Part shown: in pieces, positions 1 through 8,185 of the stretch
Layout: each line of letters starts with the position of its first letter
How positions within the stretch are numbered: position 1 is the first letter of the stretch
Source of the DNA: an uncultured Chloroflexales bacterium
Lineage (GTDB): Bacteria; Chloroflexota; Chloroflexia; Chloroflexales; Chloroflexaceae
Direction: 5' to 3'
DNA: 47,094 bases
Assembly: GCA_937925925.1 (NCBI GenBank)
Contig: CALANA010000201.1
Coordinates: 1 to 47,094 of the forward strand
Position numbers and translations under genes: made by a program
The notes under the pieces: generated by a model
What the model was told of the DNA's origin: nothing
Seen by the model: the letters and a program-made list of their open reading frames with translations, nothing else
The model's database searches: none

Positions 1-27
1 CTTCACGACTGATGTAGGATTGCTATA
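1..27. repeat. Right arm of dispersed TIR repeat family A (cut by window edge)
   Basis: The first bases (CTTCACGACTGATGTAGGATTGCTATA) match the right arm of the repeat copies at 4168-4276, 10739-10823 and 12871-12940. The left part must lie outside the window. It sits about 40 bases upstream of the histidine kinase start. Confidence 0.6.
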
Positions 28-65
28 GGCGTCTATCATGGTTCTGTGTACCGGCATCTTAACCT

Positions 66-2096
66 ATGAAATCATCAAACTGCGTGGACTCGTTGTCAAT
101 AGATCCCGGTAATCGCCTGGCACTGGTTACGAGTTGGTATCATGCGATTGCTATCTCCCATACCTACCCGGCTGATTCCGATGTATGCCAATGTTTATTG
201 GGACTGGTTGATCAGATGATCCTGTTGCTTGGCGCTGAGTCCCTGACGCTTGATCAGGCCGAGGCTCCAGGGATAGCGCTGGTAGGTATGGGCTATACCC
301 AGCCCGAAGTACTGCAACAGACCCTGCTGATTCTTGATCAACACCTGCGGCCCCTCTGCCGCACCGGGGCTGTCAGCCAGTATGAACAACGCCTGAGCAT
401 GCTGCTGGCGGGCATTGCCACTGGCTTTACCCGTGAATTACGTCGCGTAGTTGTACAGGAACAGGCAGAAATGCAGCAGGCGATATTGACAGCCTATCGC
501 CAGTCGGCAAAAGATTTACGATTCAGGGAAGAACAACTGCGGCTGGTGATAACAAATGCACCGCTTATTCTAGTGCAACTGGATCGAGAAGGCACGTTTA
601 CCTTCGCTGCTGGTCAGGGACTGACAGCTATCGGGTGGCAACCAGAGCAACTGGTTGGACACTCCATTTTTACCAGACTCGCCGATAGTGCCGAAAATTT
701 TGACTACTATCAGCGTGGATTGAAGGGCGAGGCAGTTACCTGGACAAGCATCTATGCTGGTCGGTGTTATGAGGCACGGCTTGTTCCGCTCTATGATGCA
801 CAGGGTATGCCCGACGGGGCGATTGGCCTGGGAGTTGACGTTACCGAGCGGGTCGAAGCGCATGCGGCACTGGCGTCCGAGCGTGAAAGTTTGGCACAGC
901 GCGTGGCCGAGCGTACCGCCGAGTTGAGCCAGGCTAATGCGGAACTGCGGCGTTCCAATCAGATGAAAGATGATTTCCTTGCTACCATGTCGCACGAACT
1001 CCGCACGCCGTTGCATGCCATGTTGATGATTGTTGAAGCGCTTCAAGAAGGGATCTACGATCCAGTTACCCCTAAGCAAGCCGCCAAATTAAAGCAGATT
1101 GAGGAAAGCGGCTATCATCTCCTGGATTTGATTAACGACACACTTGATCTGGCAAAAATCGGTGCCGGTAAGATGGAACTGGAGTTGGAAGCGGCCGATG
1201 TCAAAGCGATCTGTCAGAATAGTTTGCAATTAACGGAACAGGCGGCGCAGGTGAAGGGTCTGCGCATTGTCACCTCGTTCGATTCGCAGGTGACGGTGAT
1301 CCGCTGTGACGTGCGGCGTCTGATCCAGATCCTGGTGAATCTGCTTGATAACGCTATTAAATTTACACCAGCACACGGGACAATCGGGCTTGCAGTCGAA
1401 GGTGATCTGTACCAGCAGGCGGTGCGCTTCACGGTCTGGGATACGGGTATTGGCATTGCTGAGACTGATCTGTCACGCCTCTTCAAACCTTTTGTACAAC
1501 TGGATAGCAGTCTGTCACGGCTCTATCAGGGAACTGGCCTGGGATTGGCACTGGTGTATCATCTGACTGAACTGCACGGTGGTGGCGTTTCCGTGACCAG
1601 TATGCCAGGGAAGGGCAGTCGTTTTACGATTACGCTTCCCTGGCATGCGGCCAGCCTGTCCCTGGCCGATCCTGACCCGGATCTGGTACAGCAACAGGAA
1701 ATACCACGTATGTTCACCAATCAGCCCGTGATTGTACTGGCCGAAGATCATGTTATCACCCGCACGTTGCTGGTGGACTATTTGGAGCGGAAGGGTTGTC
1801 AGATCGTGCTGGCCCGGAATGGCCTGGAGGCGATTGAGCAGATACGGGCCACACAGCCAGATGTGGTTATCATGGATATTCAGATGCCCGAAATGAATGG
1901 CCTGGAGGCGATTAAGCACATACGCGCTGATGAAGCCTGCCAGCAGTTGCCGATCATTGCTGTTACGGCACTGGTCATGCCGGGTGATCACGAGCGCTGT
2001 CTGGCAGCCGGGGCAAATGCGTATGTGAGTAAGCCGATCAGTTTACAACACCTGGTTGCCATAATCGAGGATCTGGTGCAGCACGATAGTGAATAA
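66..2096 (+). CDS. Hybrid sensor histidine kinase with PAS and receiver domains
   Basis: A cytoplasmic-looking two-component hybrid kinase of 676 aa with no membrane segment. Residues 1-150 are a helical region I do not recognise. Residues about 155-260 form a PAS domain that ends in the usual 'DVTER' segment, followed by a coiled coil (about 262-300) ending in 'NQMKDDFLATMSHELRTP'. His310 in the H-box is the predicted autophosphorylation site. The ATPase domain shows the N-box (LLDNAIKF), G1 (DTGIGI) and G2 (GTGLGL). A C-terminal receiver domain begins near residue 555, with phospho-acceptor Asp604 in 'VVIMDIQMPEMNG' and the conserved KP near the end. The predicted flow is His310 to Asp604, probably onward to an unlinked phosphotransfer partner. 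No clear Shine-Dalgarno sequence precedes the ATG. It is convergent with the 7TM-GAF gene at 2181-4103. The signal sensed is unknown. Confidence 0.93.
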   Translation: MKSSNCVDSLSIDPGNRLALVTSWYHAIAISHTYPADSDVCQCLLGLVDQMILLLGAESLTLDQAEAPGIALVGMGYTQPEVLQQTLLILDQHLRPLCRTGAVSQYEQRLSMLLAGIATGFTRELRRVVVQEQAEMQQAILTAYRQSAKDLRFREEQLRLVITNAPLILVQLDREGTFTFAAGQGLTAIGWQPEQLVGHSIFTRLADSAENFDYYQRGLKGEAVTWTSIYAGRCYEARLVPLYDAQGMPDGAIGLGVDVTERVEAHAALASERESLAQRVAERTAELSQANAELRRSNQMKDDFLATMSHELRTPLHAMLMIVEALQEGIYDPVTPKQAAKLKQIEESGYHLLDLINDTLDLAKIGAGKMELELEAADVKAICQNSLQLTEQAAQVKGLRIVTSFDSQVTVIRCDVRRLIQILVNLLDNAIKFTPAHGTIGLAVEGDLYQQAVRFTVWDTGIGIAETDLSRLFKPFVQLDSSLSRLYQGTGLGLALVYHLTELHGGGVSVTSMPGKGSRFTITLPWHAASLSLADPDPDLVQQQEIPRMFTNQPVIVLAEDHVITRTLLVDYLERKGCQIVLARNGLEAIEQIRATQPDVVIMDIQMPEMNGLEAIKHIRADEACQQLPIIAVTALVMPGDHERCLAAGANAYVSKPISLQHLVAIIEDLVQHDSE

Positions 2097-2180
2097 CAGG
2101 ACTTGTACCAATGTAACTTCGATCTTCTGCATCTTTTTGTTCGTCTTACCCTTCCGTGTCTCGTCATCTCATCGCCGTAT

Positions 2181-4103
2181 TTACCGCTGTTCGCCATCTT
2201 CCATCATCACCAACTGGCGGGCAACTTCCTCGACGGCGATGCGTTGTTTGCGATAAAAATCCGACTCGCTCATTGCCAGACGGTTTGCCACATCGCGGAT
2301 GCGCTTGCCTTGCAAAAAGCGCAATTCTAAAATATTGTAGAGCAGCCATTCTTGTGCCGAGGGATCAAGTTGTTCGTCGGGACGCAGATTGTCGATGGCC
2401 TGGCGTAACACTGCCTGCAATGCCCGCGTCGGGCTACCCCCCTGATCTTCCAACAGCCGCCGCACTGAACGCATACCTAGCAACGGGCTGTCGGATAGTT
2501 TTGGCCCACCCCAATAGTGGGTCAGCGCATCTTTGACAATCTGGGGGAACTGGGGTTGCAAAGCTACATCGGACTCCAGTGCTGCCAGTGACGCCGGGGT
2601 CGCCTGTTCCAGGTGCGTGGTCAGTTGTTTGAGCGACTCAACTTCGGGGCCAAGGCCGCGCAGCGTCTTGAAAATGCGCTGTTGCATCTGCACGGTTGTC
2701 AGCGCCAGTTCCATCTGATGGGCCAGAACACCGATCAGTCGCCGCGACTCGACAGTGAGGGCACCATTGTGCTGCATTGACTGTGGGGGATACGCAACGC
2801 CTAATGCGCCCAGAAATTGCCCATCGGGGCTGTGCAGGGGCAACAGAAAGAAGCCATTGCACAGCAGAAACGCTTCGGGTGGTGGCAAGACGCGCAGATC
2901 ACGCGGGGCAATTTGTTGCATCTGCGGCATCAACTCTGCCAGTGGATACTCAGACACAAAATGCTTAACAGCGCGGCGTGAACCACATAGCGCCTTGACG
3001 GTGTAGCCATCTTCACTCGCGCCGGCCACAAAGCCGGTCTCGACGCGCAAGGCACCACAGACGGCAATCAGTGTGTTTTCGAGAAGCTGCCGCAAGTCAG
3101 CACGGGTAAAGGTGTCGCGGGGTAAACGCCGCAAGTAGTCGATCTCTTCATGATCCTGCATGTAGATCAACGCATACAGGTAAGGTCGTACCTGACTGAT
3201 CAGCATCGGCATGAGTACGGTCATAATCATAACTGCGAAAATAATCAAGGTATCTCTGGGCAAACCCAGCACCTGTTCAAACCAGGGTACGGCCTGAATG
3301 CATAGAATAATCGTGACGCCCACCACCGGGCCATACAAACCCCAGCGGATAAAGTCTTGCTTGATCAGCCGATCTGGCACCAGCATGCCTTGAAAGGCAA
3401 TGCTATAGGCCATAATCGTGATCATCACCATAATCCCGATATTGATAACGGCCGAAAAGACCAGGATCAGGTTGAGCGGTAGCGGTACCGCTGATCCGGC
3501 AATCACCAGGTAGGGAAAAACTGCCAGCCCCGGAGCGGTAAACGTCACGCCCAGGTAGGTTAGCCGACGCCGTAAGGTTGGTGTAAGTGCATTGCGCCGC
3601 GCATGGATAACAGAACGCAGCATGATCAACCCACTGAACGTGAGAAACAACACATACAACCAGAACAACGGCCCGGCGCTGAACTGTACCAGGATGTCAT
3701 TGGTGACACCATCGCGCACAATCAGGTCTGTCAGGAGTGCCAGCACAAAGAAGAGCAGACTGCCGATATAACTCGCAACAATCAGCGAGCGTGCGCTCCA
3801 CTTCTGCTTTTTGCCCAGACTCACCGTTAGCAGTGCCTGTGCGAGATGCAAATAGGCACCAGGGACGAGCGCAATACCCAGCCACTGCGCTCGCAAAAGG
3901 AACAGTGTTGTTTCAGGCCGGGTAGCGCGTGCCAGCAGAATATCGCCACCCTGGACAATGACCACACTGGTCAGTAGTACACACAACGCCTGTGCGGTTG
4001 CGTTGCGCCAGTTTTGCAGCGCGACATAGGCGAGCAGCGAAAAGGTAACAATTAAGACGGCAGCCGTCAACAGTTCGTTGATTTGCAAAATAATACTGGT
4101 CAT
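2181..4103 (-). CDS. Multi-TM sensor protein with GAF-like domain and C-terminal HTH-like region
   Basis: A membrane protein of 640 aa. The first ~305 residues hold eight or nine hydrophobic segments, resembling the 7TM N-terminal sensor module found in some histidine kinases and diguanylate cyclases. A linker beginning 'YMQDHEEIDYLRRLPRDTFTR' leads into a GAF-like region (about 335-470; note 'ETGFVAG' and 'LPLHSPDGQFLGALGV'). No H-box or ATPase motifs follow, so it is not a kinase. The last ~80 residues ('ILELRFLQGKRIRDVANRLAMSESDFYRKQRIAVEEVARQL') read like a helix-turn-helix of the sigma-70 region 4/LuxR sort. That would make it a membrane-bound one-component regulator, which is inference. 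It is transcribed towards the hybrid kinase, 84 bases apart. There is no obvious ribosome-binding site. Confidence 0.75.
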   Translation of the reverse strand: MTSIILQINELLTAAVLIVTFSLLAYVALQNWRNATAQALCVLLTSVVIVQGGDILLARATRPETTLFLLRAQWLGIALVPGAYLHLAQALLTVSLGKKQKWSARSLIVASYIGSLLFFVLALLTDLIVRDGVTNDILVQFSAGPLFWLYVLFLTFSGLIMLRSVIHARRNALTPTLRRRLTYLGVTFTAPGLAVFPYLVIAGSAVPLPLNLILVFSAVINIGIMVMITIMAYSIAFQGMLVPDRLIKQDFIRWGLYGPVVGVTIILCIQAVPWFEQVLGLPRDTLIIFAVMIMTVLMPMLISQVRPYLYALIYMQDHEEIDYLRRLPRDTFTRADLRQLLENTLIAVCGALRVETGFVAGASEDGYTVKALCGSRRAVKHFVSEYPLAELMPQMQQIAPRDLRVLPPPEAFLLCNGFFLLPLHSPDGQFLGALGVAYPPQSMQHNGALTVESRRLIGVLAHQMELALTTVQMQQRIFKTLRGLGPEVESLKQLTTHLEQATPASLAALESDVALQPQFPQIVKDALTHYWGGPKLSDSPLLGMRSVRRLLEDQGGSPTRALQAVLRQAIDNLRPDEQLDPSAQEWLLYNILELRFLQGKRIRDVANRLAMSESDFYRKQRIAVEEVARQLVMMEDGEQR

Positions 4104-4167
4104 ATGGGGTACAAAACTTGACAGAGGACAGGTTACAGATGACAGATGACGATTGTTATCCCTAATA

Positions 4168-4276
4168 AAGCAATCCTACATGAGTTGTGAAGACTGGAGT
4201 GCCAGTTTGACGCTGGTCTAGCTCCGTCCCGGCTGAAGCCTGGATTCCTATTCACAATTGGAATAGGATTGCTATA
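4168..4276. repeat. TIR repeat family A, full copy
   Basis: The left arm AGCAATCCTACATGAGTTG (then TGAA) pairs with the right arm TTCACAATTGGAATAGGATTGCT, giving imperfect terminal inverted repeats of about 23 bp around a centre containing CCCGGCTGAAGCCTGG. It occupies the 500-bp gap between the divergent 7TM gene and pgsA. The rest of that gap holds a common dispersed tag (CCTGAGCGTAGTCGAAGG, 4410-4428) and the pgsA promoter. Confidence 0.65.
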
Positions 4277-4461
4277 ATTTGTAATCTGTAACCTGATGGT
4301 ACTTGAACAATGCTATCAATTATACCACAGTCATCTCTCTAACCCGGCTGTGGTATATGCTATAGGACTGCCGCAGTCGTCCATCACCCCATGGGTTTCG
4401 CCGGAGTTTACCCTGAGCGTAGTCGAAGGAACGTGAGCTTCAAGTAGCCGCGTAAGTCCTG

Positions 4462-4470
4462 TGCTATAAT
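4462..4470 (+). promoter_or_regulatory. Extended -10 promoter, probably for pgsA
   Basis: TGCTATAAT is a perfect extended -10 element about 135 bases upstream of the pgsA start. No convincing -35 is present at 17 bases, which is tolerated when TGn precedes the -10. Confidence 0.45.
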
Positions 4471-4603
4471 CCTTAGATAGAGAACCCAATAGGCAATGGT
4501 CGCCACGATGCAAAATGAGACGCACTGGCGATGGACGGAGGTCGGCCCATGCCGTATCAGAGCAGGTGACTGTTCACATTGGGGAGAATGACCCCTCGAT
4601 TGG

Positions 4604-5251
4604 ATGATGGTAAATATGCGCAGCATTCCGAATATGCTTGGCCTCTTTCGCATTGTAGCGACTCCGCTGCTGGTCTGGTTGATTTTGTCCGCTCAGGCGG
4701 GAACCTACCTGTGGGCAGCGATTTTGCTCATCGTGATGGCGGTGAGTGATGTCCTGGATGGGCGTATTGCCCGACACCTGCAGGTGGTCTCACCGCTTGG
4801 TGTTTTTCTGGACACGATTAGCGATAAGATCTTTGTTGCGGGCACGCTGTTGCCCATGATCGAACGGGGCCTGTTGCCCAGTTGGATTGCCTTGCTGATT
4901 ATTGGCCGTGATTTTATCATCTCCGGTTTGCGTTCCTATGCGGCGGCTGAGGGCGAGGTGATCTCGGCTGGCAAGTGGGGCAAGCAAAAACTGGTGATTA
5001 CGGTTGTGGCTCTGGTCTGGTTGCTGCTCTATGCCAGCGCGACGGCGAGCGGCATTGCTGCCGTGGCCGGTGGCATTGTAGGCCTCTTGCTCAACCTGTG
5101 GCCGATTGCCATGGCCCTGACGGTGATCTGGACTGTTTTCTCCGCTGTAGACTATATCTGGAAAGCCTGGCCGCTCTTGCGCGGTAGCTGGTCGCCGCGG
5201 ATGTCAGCGGTACCAACTACTGACCACCGACCACCAACCACCGACCGCTGA
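4604..5251 (+). CDS. pgsA: CDP-diacylglycerol--glycerol-3-phosphate 3-phosphatidyltransferase
   Basis: An integral membrane enzyme that transfers the phosphatidyl group from CDP-diacylglycerol to glycerol 3-phosphate, the committed step to phosphatidylglycerol. The protein is 215 aa with about six hydrophobic segments. It carries the complete CDP-alcohol phosphatidyltransferase signature, D-x2-D-G-x2-A-R-x8-G-x3-D-x3-D, at roughly residues 49-74 (beginning SDVLDGRIAR and ending FLDTISDK). Length and topology are normal for PgsA. Three in-frame ATGs lie at 4604, 4607 and 4616. The last (MRSIPNMLGLFR) aligns best with the usual PgsA start, but no Shine-Dalgarno sequence decides it. The last ~15 residues (PTTDHRPPTTDR) are low-complexity and probably recently acquired. 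Confidence 0.93.
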   Translation: MMVNMRSIPNMLGLFRIVATPLLVWLILSAQAGTYLWAAILLIVMAVSDVLDGRIARHLQVVSPLGVFLDTISDKIFVAGTLLPMIERGLLPSWIALLIIGRDFIISGLRSYAAAEGEVISAGKWGKQKLVITVVALVWLLLYASATASGIAAVAGGIVGLLLNLWPIAMALTVIWTVFSAVDYIWKAWPLLRGSWSPRMSAVPTTDHRPPTTDR

Positions 5252-5290
5252 CTGCCTCACCCACTCATTGGCGGAGACCATCCCTAATTC

Positions 5291-5320
5291 GGCGCGGAGG
5301 CGCGGAGGCGCAGAGGCGCA
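5291..5320. repeat. Short tandem repeat GGCGCGGAG
   Basis: Three to four imperfect copies of a 9-base unit (GGCGCGGAG / GGCGCAGAG) lie in the 250-bp gap between pgsA and the glycosidase gene. Related GCAAAGGCGC-type text recurs near 33150, 40920 and 41255. Confidence 0.5.
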
Positions 5321-5502
5321 GCCCCTCGTCTTGTTCTGCGCTTTGCGTTTTGGGCTTTGAGACCTCTCATCAGCAATCTATCAGCCAAAACCTGACCTGC
5401 TCCTACGTTTGTCTAGTTGTCTCACAAGCGTTTTCTATAACAGCTACAATACGGGGCATCGCACCCGCTCGATCGACTATAGCCTGGAACCTGGAATCTG
5501 AA

Positions 5503-7167
5503 ATGGTGGACAAACGATTATCCGTGAAAACCAGATTGTTCTATGCGCTGTTGCTCCTCGTGGTAGTCCTGGGCGTACCGCTTGCGGAAGCCGTGCCGGG
5601 CAACGAGTCAGCAACGGCGGCTATAACTGCGCTGAACCCGGAACTGTTCGGTATGGTCATCCGCGATCCGTGGTATGACTTTGGTACCTATCCTGGTCAG
5701 CCTGACCAGCCCAATCGAGTGGCACAGGATTATATGGGAGCGATGCTGGCGCAGATGGGTGTGCGCTGGGTGCGGCTTGAGTTTCATATTCAGGATGGCG
5801 ACGTGGCGGCACACATTGCCCGCAACGACTACTTCATCAACGAAGTTGCGCCGCGTTACAACCTCAAAGTGTTGGGATTGCTCGGCTTTGGCGTAGCACG
5901 CGACTGGCCGCCCTATCTGCCCGATGACCCGCGCTCGCTGGTCTACCCGCGCACCTACACTGACCCGCGCTATGGCGGCGGTGTCAACGACTATATCCGC
6001 ACCTGGCTCGACCGGGCTTGCATGATTACCAATCGCTACCAGGGCCGGGTGGCGGCGTATGAGATCCTCAACGAGCAAAACCGCTTGCCCCCCGACGCCA
6101 ACGGTATTCCGGCCACCATTGCCGCCCGCCTGCACACCAAGTTCTATCGCATCTTTCGCCATGAGCAGTGCTATCAGCAGGCTGGCGACCAGTCCTGGCG
6201 TAATGCTGTGCCGATTATTCTCGGTGGGCTGCACCCGAAGGGAACCGGCGAGCCGGGCGAGTCGGGCTATATCTCCGATCAGGTCTATTTGCAGCAATTG
6301 TATGCCTCGGATGGGTTTGTGAGCTACCGGCGCAGCTATGGGCATTACCCGCTCGACGGCCTGGGTTATCATCCCTATCCCGAAGAAATCCGCCTGAGTT
6401 TGCAGAGCGACATGGATTTGATCGGCAACCGGCTGGATGCGGTACGCCGACTGGTGAACGGTCTGGATGAGCGGCAGCCACCCTTCTGGATCACAGAGAT
6501 AGGCTACAATGCGGCCTTTATGCGTCAGACCGAGGCCGGGCAGTCGGCGTTTTTACAAGCGACTTTTGCCCGGTTGGGCGCACGGGACGATGTGGCGACG
6601 ATTTTCTGGTTTAAGTACGAAGATTTCCCGCCGGCCACCGGGCGCTTTGCCAATCGGTGGGGCGTGGTACACATCCCTTTCACCGAACAAGATCCGCGTT
6701 GTCCGGGTGATGCCTGCTACGAGCCGCATGGACAGCCGCTCCACCGCCGCCCTGCGTTCTGGACGTATCGCGAACTGGCGGGCCTGCCGGTGAGCCGGCT
6801 CTATCTGCCAATCGTTATGCACTCGTTTGTGCCAATAGAACCGCCCCCAACTGCGACGGCGATTCCAACTGCGACCGCGACGGCGACGGTGCTTCCCACC
6901 ATGACACCGACGACGACCGCGACCGTGCTGCCGACGGCGACGGCGACGGCCACACCCACCGCGACGGCCACACCCACCGCAACAGTAACAGCAACGGCGA
7001 CTTCGATGCCGACCGCCACACCCACCACGACGGCGACGGTCACATCCACCGCGACGGCGACGGTGACGGCCACACTCACCGCAACAGCGACGGCCACGCC
7101 GACGGCGACTTCGATGCCGACCGCCACACCCACCGCGACAGATATACCAGCAGAGACAGAACCTTAG
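5503..7167 (+). CDS. Secreted glycoside hydrolase-like protein with Thr/Ala/Pro-rich tail
   Basis: A 554-aa predicted exported protein. The ATG at 5503 is chosen because it gives a signal peptide (KTRLFYALLLLVVVLGVPLAEA); the frame stays open upstream but that extension is not signal-like. Residues ~45-430 resemble a (beta/alpha)8 glycosidase of the clan A type (GH5/GH39-like). 'YEILNEQN' carries the likely acid/base Glu and 'FWITEIGYNA' the likely nucleophile Glu, with 'GVRWVRLEF' typical of an early strand. After the barrel comes 'RLYLPIVMH', a motif also found at the very end of the protein at 13225-17226. About 100 residues of TPTATATAT-type sequence follow, like a glycosylated wall linker. 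The substrate is unknown. Because the tail is made of simple DNA repeats, its length is probably variable between strains. Confidence 0.8.
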   Translation: MVDKRLSVKTRLFYALLLLVVVLGVPLAEAVPGNESATAAITALNPELFGMVIRDPWYDFGTYPGQPDQPNRVAQDYMGAMLAQMGVRWVRLEFHIQDGDVAAHIARNDYFINEVAPRYNLKVLGLLGFGVARDWPPYLPDDPRSLVYPRTYTDPRYGGGVNDYIRTWLDRACMITNRYQGRVAAYEILNEQNRLPPDANGIPATIAARLHTKFYRIFRHEQCYQQAGDQSWRNAVPIILGGLHPKGTGEPGESGYISDQVYLQQLYASDGFVSYRRSYGHYPLDGLGYHPYPEEIRLSLQSDMDLIGNRLDAVRRLVNGLDERQPPFWITEIGYNAAFMRQTEAGQSAFLQATFARLGARDDVATIFWFKYEDFPPATGRFANRWGVVHIPFTEQDPRCPGDACYEPHGQPLHRRPAFWTYRELAGLPVSRLYLPIVMHSFVPIEPPPTATAIPTATATATVLPTMTPTTTATVLPTATATATPTATATPTATVTATATSMPTATPTTTATVTSTATATVTATLTATATATPTATSMPTATPTATDIPAETEP

Positions 7168-7194
7168 CGATAGTTTAACTCGACTTGAATCTGT

Positions 7195-7348
7195 CGGCAG
7201 CATGGCTGCCGCACTCCATAGACAGCAGCATGGTAGCCGCACTCCATCACGGGGGGCAGCCATGCTGCCGCACTCCATAGACAGCAGCATGGCAGCCGCA
7301 CTCCATCACGGGCGGTAGCATGGCAGCCGCACTCCATAGCTGGTGGCA
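7195..7348. repeat. Tandem repeats of about 25-35 bp with CATGGCAGCCGCACTCCAT core
   Basis: Five imperfect copies of a unit containing AGCATGGCAGCCGCACTCCA, alternating with ATAGAC and CACGGG spacers, start 28 bases after the glycosidase stop. The following 300 bases (7349-7650) show nothing I recognise. A related doublet occurs at 19143-19206. Confidence 0.7.
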
Positions 7349-7653
7349 TTCCCTGGAAAGCCACGAGACGGTGTCTGGTATGCAATAGTTAAGAAATTTC
7401 AACTGAGGCATACCTGAATCTTCGATCATCAACTCCTGCTACTCCACCTCCAACCCGTGATCACGGTATCTGCTTTCCTGATGCATAAAAGCGCTCACCG
7501 ATCTGGTTGTTTGTATCGGCCCAACGCGACGTGCATGTCTCTGCGCAGGTTTCTCAGAGATGTATGAGCGTTGTTGGCGATGGCTTGTCGAAGCCGGATT
7601 TCTTCGTTTCACAGGTGATCCTGATAAAACCTCAATGATTGTTATGGCATGCA

Positions 7654-7708
7654 TTGACAAATAAGACAAAGTATTATATGCTCTTACCATACGTTAGGTT
7701 ATTCTAAT
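7654..7708 (+). promoter_or_regulatory. Sigma-70-type promoter with DtxR/IdeR-like iron box
   Basis: TTGACA (7654-7659), a 17-base spacer and TATGCT (7677-7682) form the best promoter in the window. Twelve bases downstream, TTAGGTTATTCTAAT (7694-7708) matches the first 14 positions of the known DtxR/IdeR consensus TTAGGTTAGSCTAACCTAA at all but the two central bases; the right half then decays. The next intact genes downstream encode an iron-type permease and a DtxR-family repressor, so metal-dependent autoregulation is likely (inference). Confidence 0.5.
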
Positions 7709-7730
7709 ACTATGTATTTGTGCTATACAG

Positions 7731-7892
7731 TACTACAACAAGACTTTCCCTGGAAAGAGATTTTGAGGAGCGAAGTTCCTCCGAAATCTCCTTTCTGGTA
7801 CGACGCAGCGAAGCCGCGTCGTACCAGAAAGGGAACATGGGCTGGGGCCTGCGGCCCCAGCACCCCTGACGAGACGAAGTCTCGTTGTAGTA
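7731..7892. mobile_element. MITE-like element with 14-bp terminal inverted repeats bounded by TA
   Basis: The left end CTACAACAAGACTT (7733-7746) is the inverse of the right end AAGTCTCGTTGTAG (7877-7890) with one mismatch, and both ends are flanked by TA, as for IS630/mariner-type insertions. The interior is a chain of hairpins: 7790-7806 pairs perfectly (17 bp) with 7816-7832 around AGCGAAGCC, and CTGGGGCC-TGC-GGCCCCAG lies at 7842-7860. It contains no coding capacity. It sits between the iron promoter and the permease remnant. Its internal sequence is shared with the larger repeats at 17255-17560 and 26286-26625. Confidence 0.65.
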
Positions 7893-7915
7893 ATAGCGGA
7901 CAGTAGACAATCCAA

Positions 7916-8185
7916 TTGTCGTGCAAGGGAGGGAAGCGAAGCGATGCATTCAATCATAAGTGCCAGCCTGATGCGATCAGCGAGAGTCGCTTTGAGCATC
8001 TCTATCAGCATATGCGCTGGCAACCAGTCTTTGCCACCCGCGTTGTGCGCCGTGCCGAGCAACGTGGCCTGATCCGCAACCAGGCTGGCGTGCTGCTGCT
8101 GACCGAACGAGGACAACAGATGGCTCGTCAGTCGCTGCTGGCAACCACCGGCGCAGATATGACGTTCGTTGAGGGGAAGAGATGA
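7916..8185 (+). pseudogene. Remnant of metal ABC permease/regulator: C-terminal winged-helix part
   Basis: Only the last ~65 residues look like protein ('FEHLYQHMRWQPVFATRVVRRAEQRGLIRNQ', then 'GVLLLTERGQQMARQSLLATTG'). They read like the DtxR-type winged helix found at the C-terminus of some Mn/Zn ABC permeases. The first ~20 codons from the TTG at 7916 are probably not genuine. The stop overlaps the next start (ATGA at 8182-8185), the signature of a former upstream operon member. The 5' part seems to have been lost, and the MITE-like element now occupies that side. It could still be translated as a small DNA-binding protein. Confidence 0.5.

Noticed and set aside
4410-4428. CCTGAGCGTAGTCGAAGG as a possible pgsA operator
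   Set aside because: It is a very common dispersed intergenic tag in many bacterial genomes and is not specific to this gene.
6801-7133. Long minus-strand frame of Val/Ala repeats opposite the glycosidase tail
   Set aside because: It is the antisense of the Thr/Ala/Pro-coding simple repeat; no start context and no protein character.
7439-7690. 83-codon minus-strand frame in the glycosidase-iron operon gap
   Set aside because: Looked briefly like a transposase remnant, but I could not recognise any conserved block and the frame covers the iron promoter.
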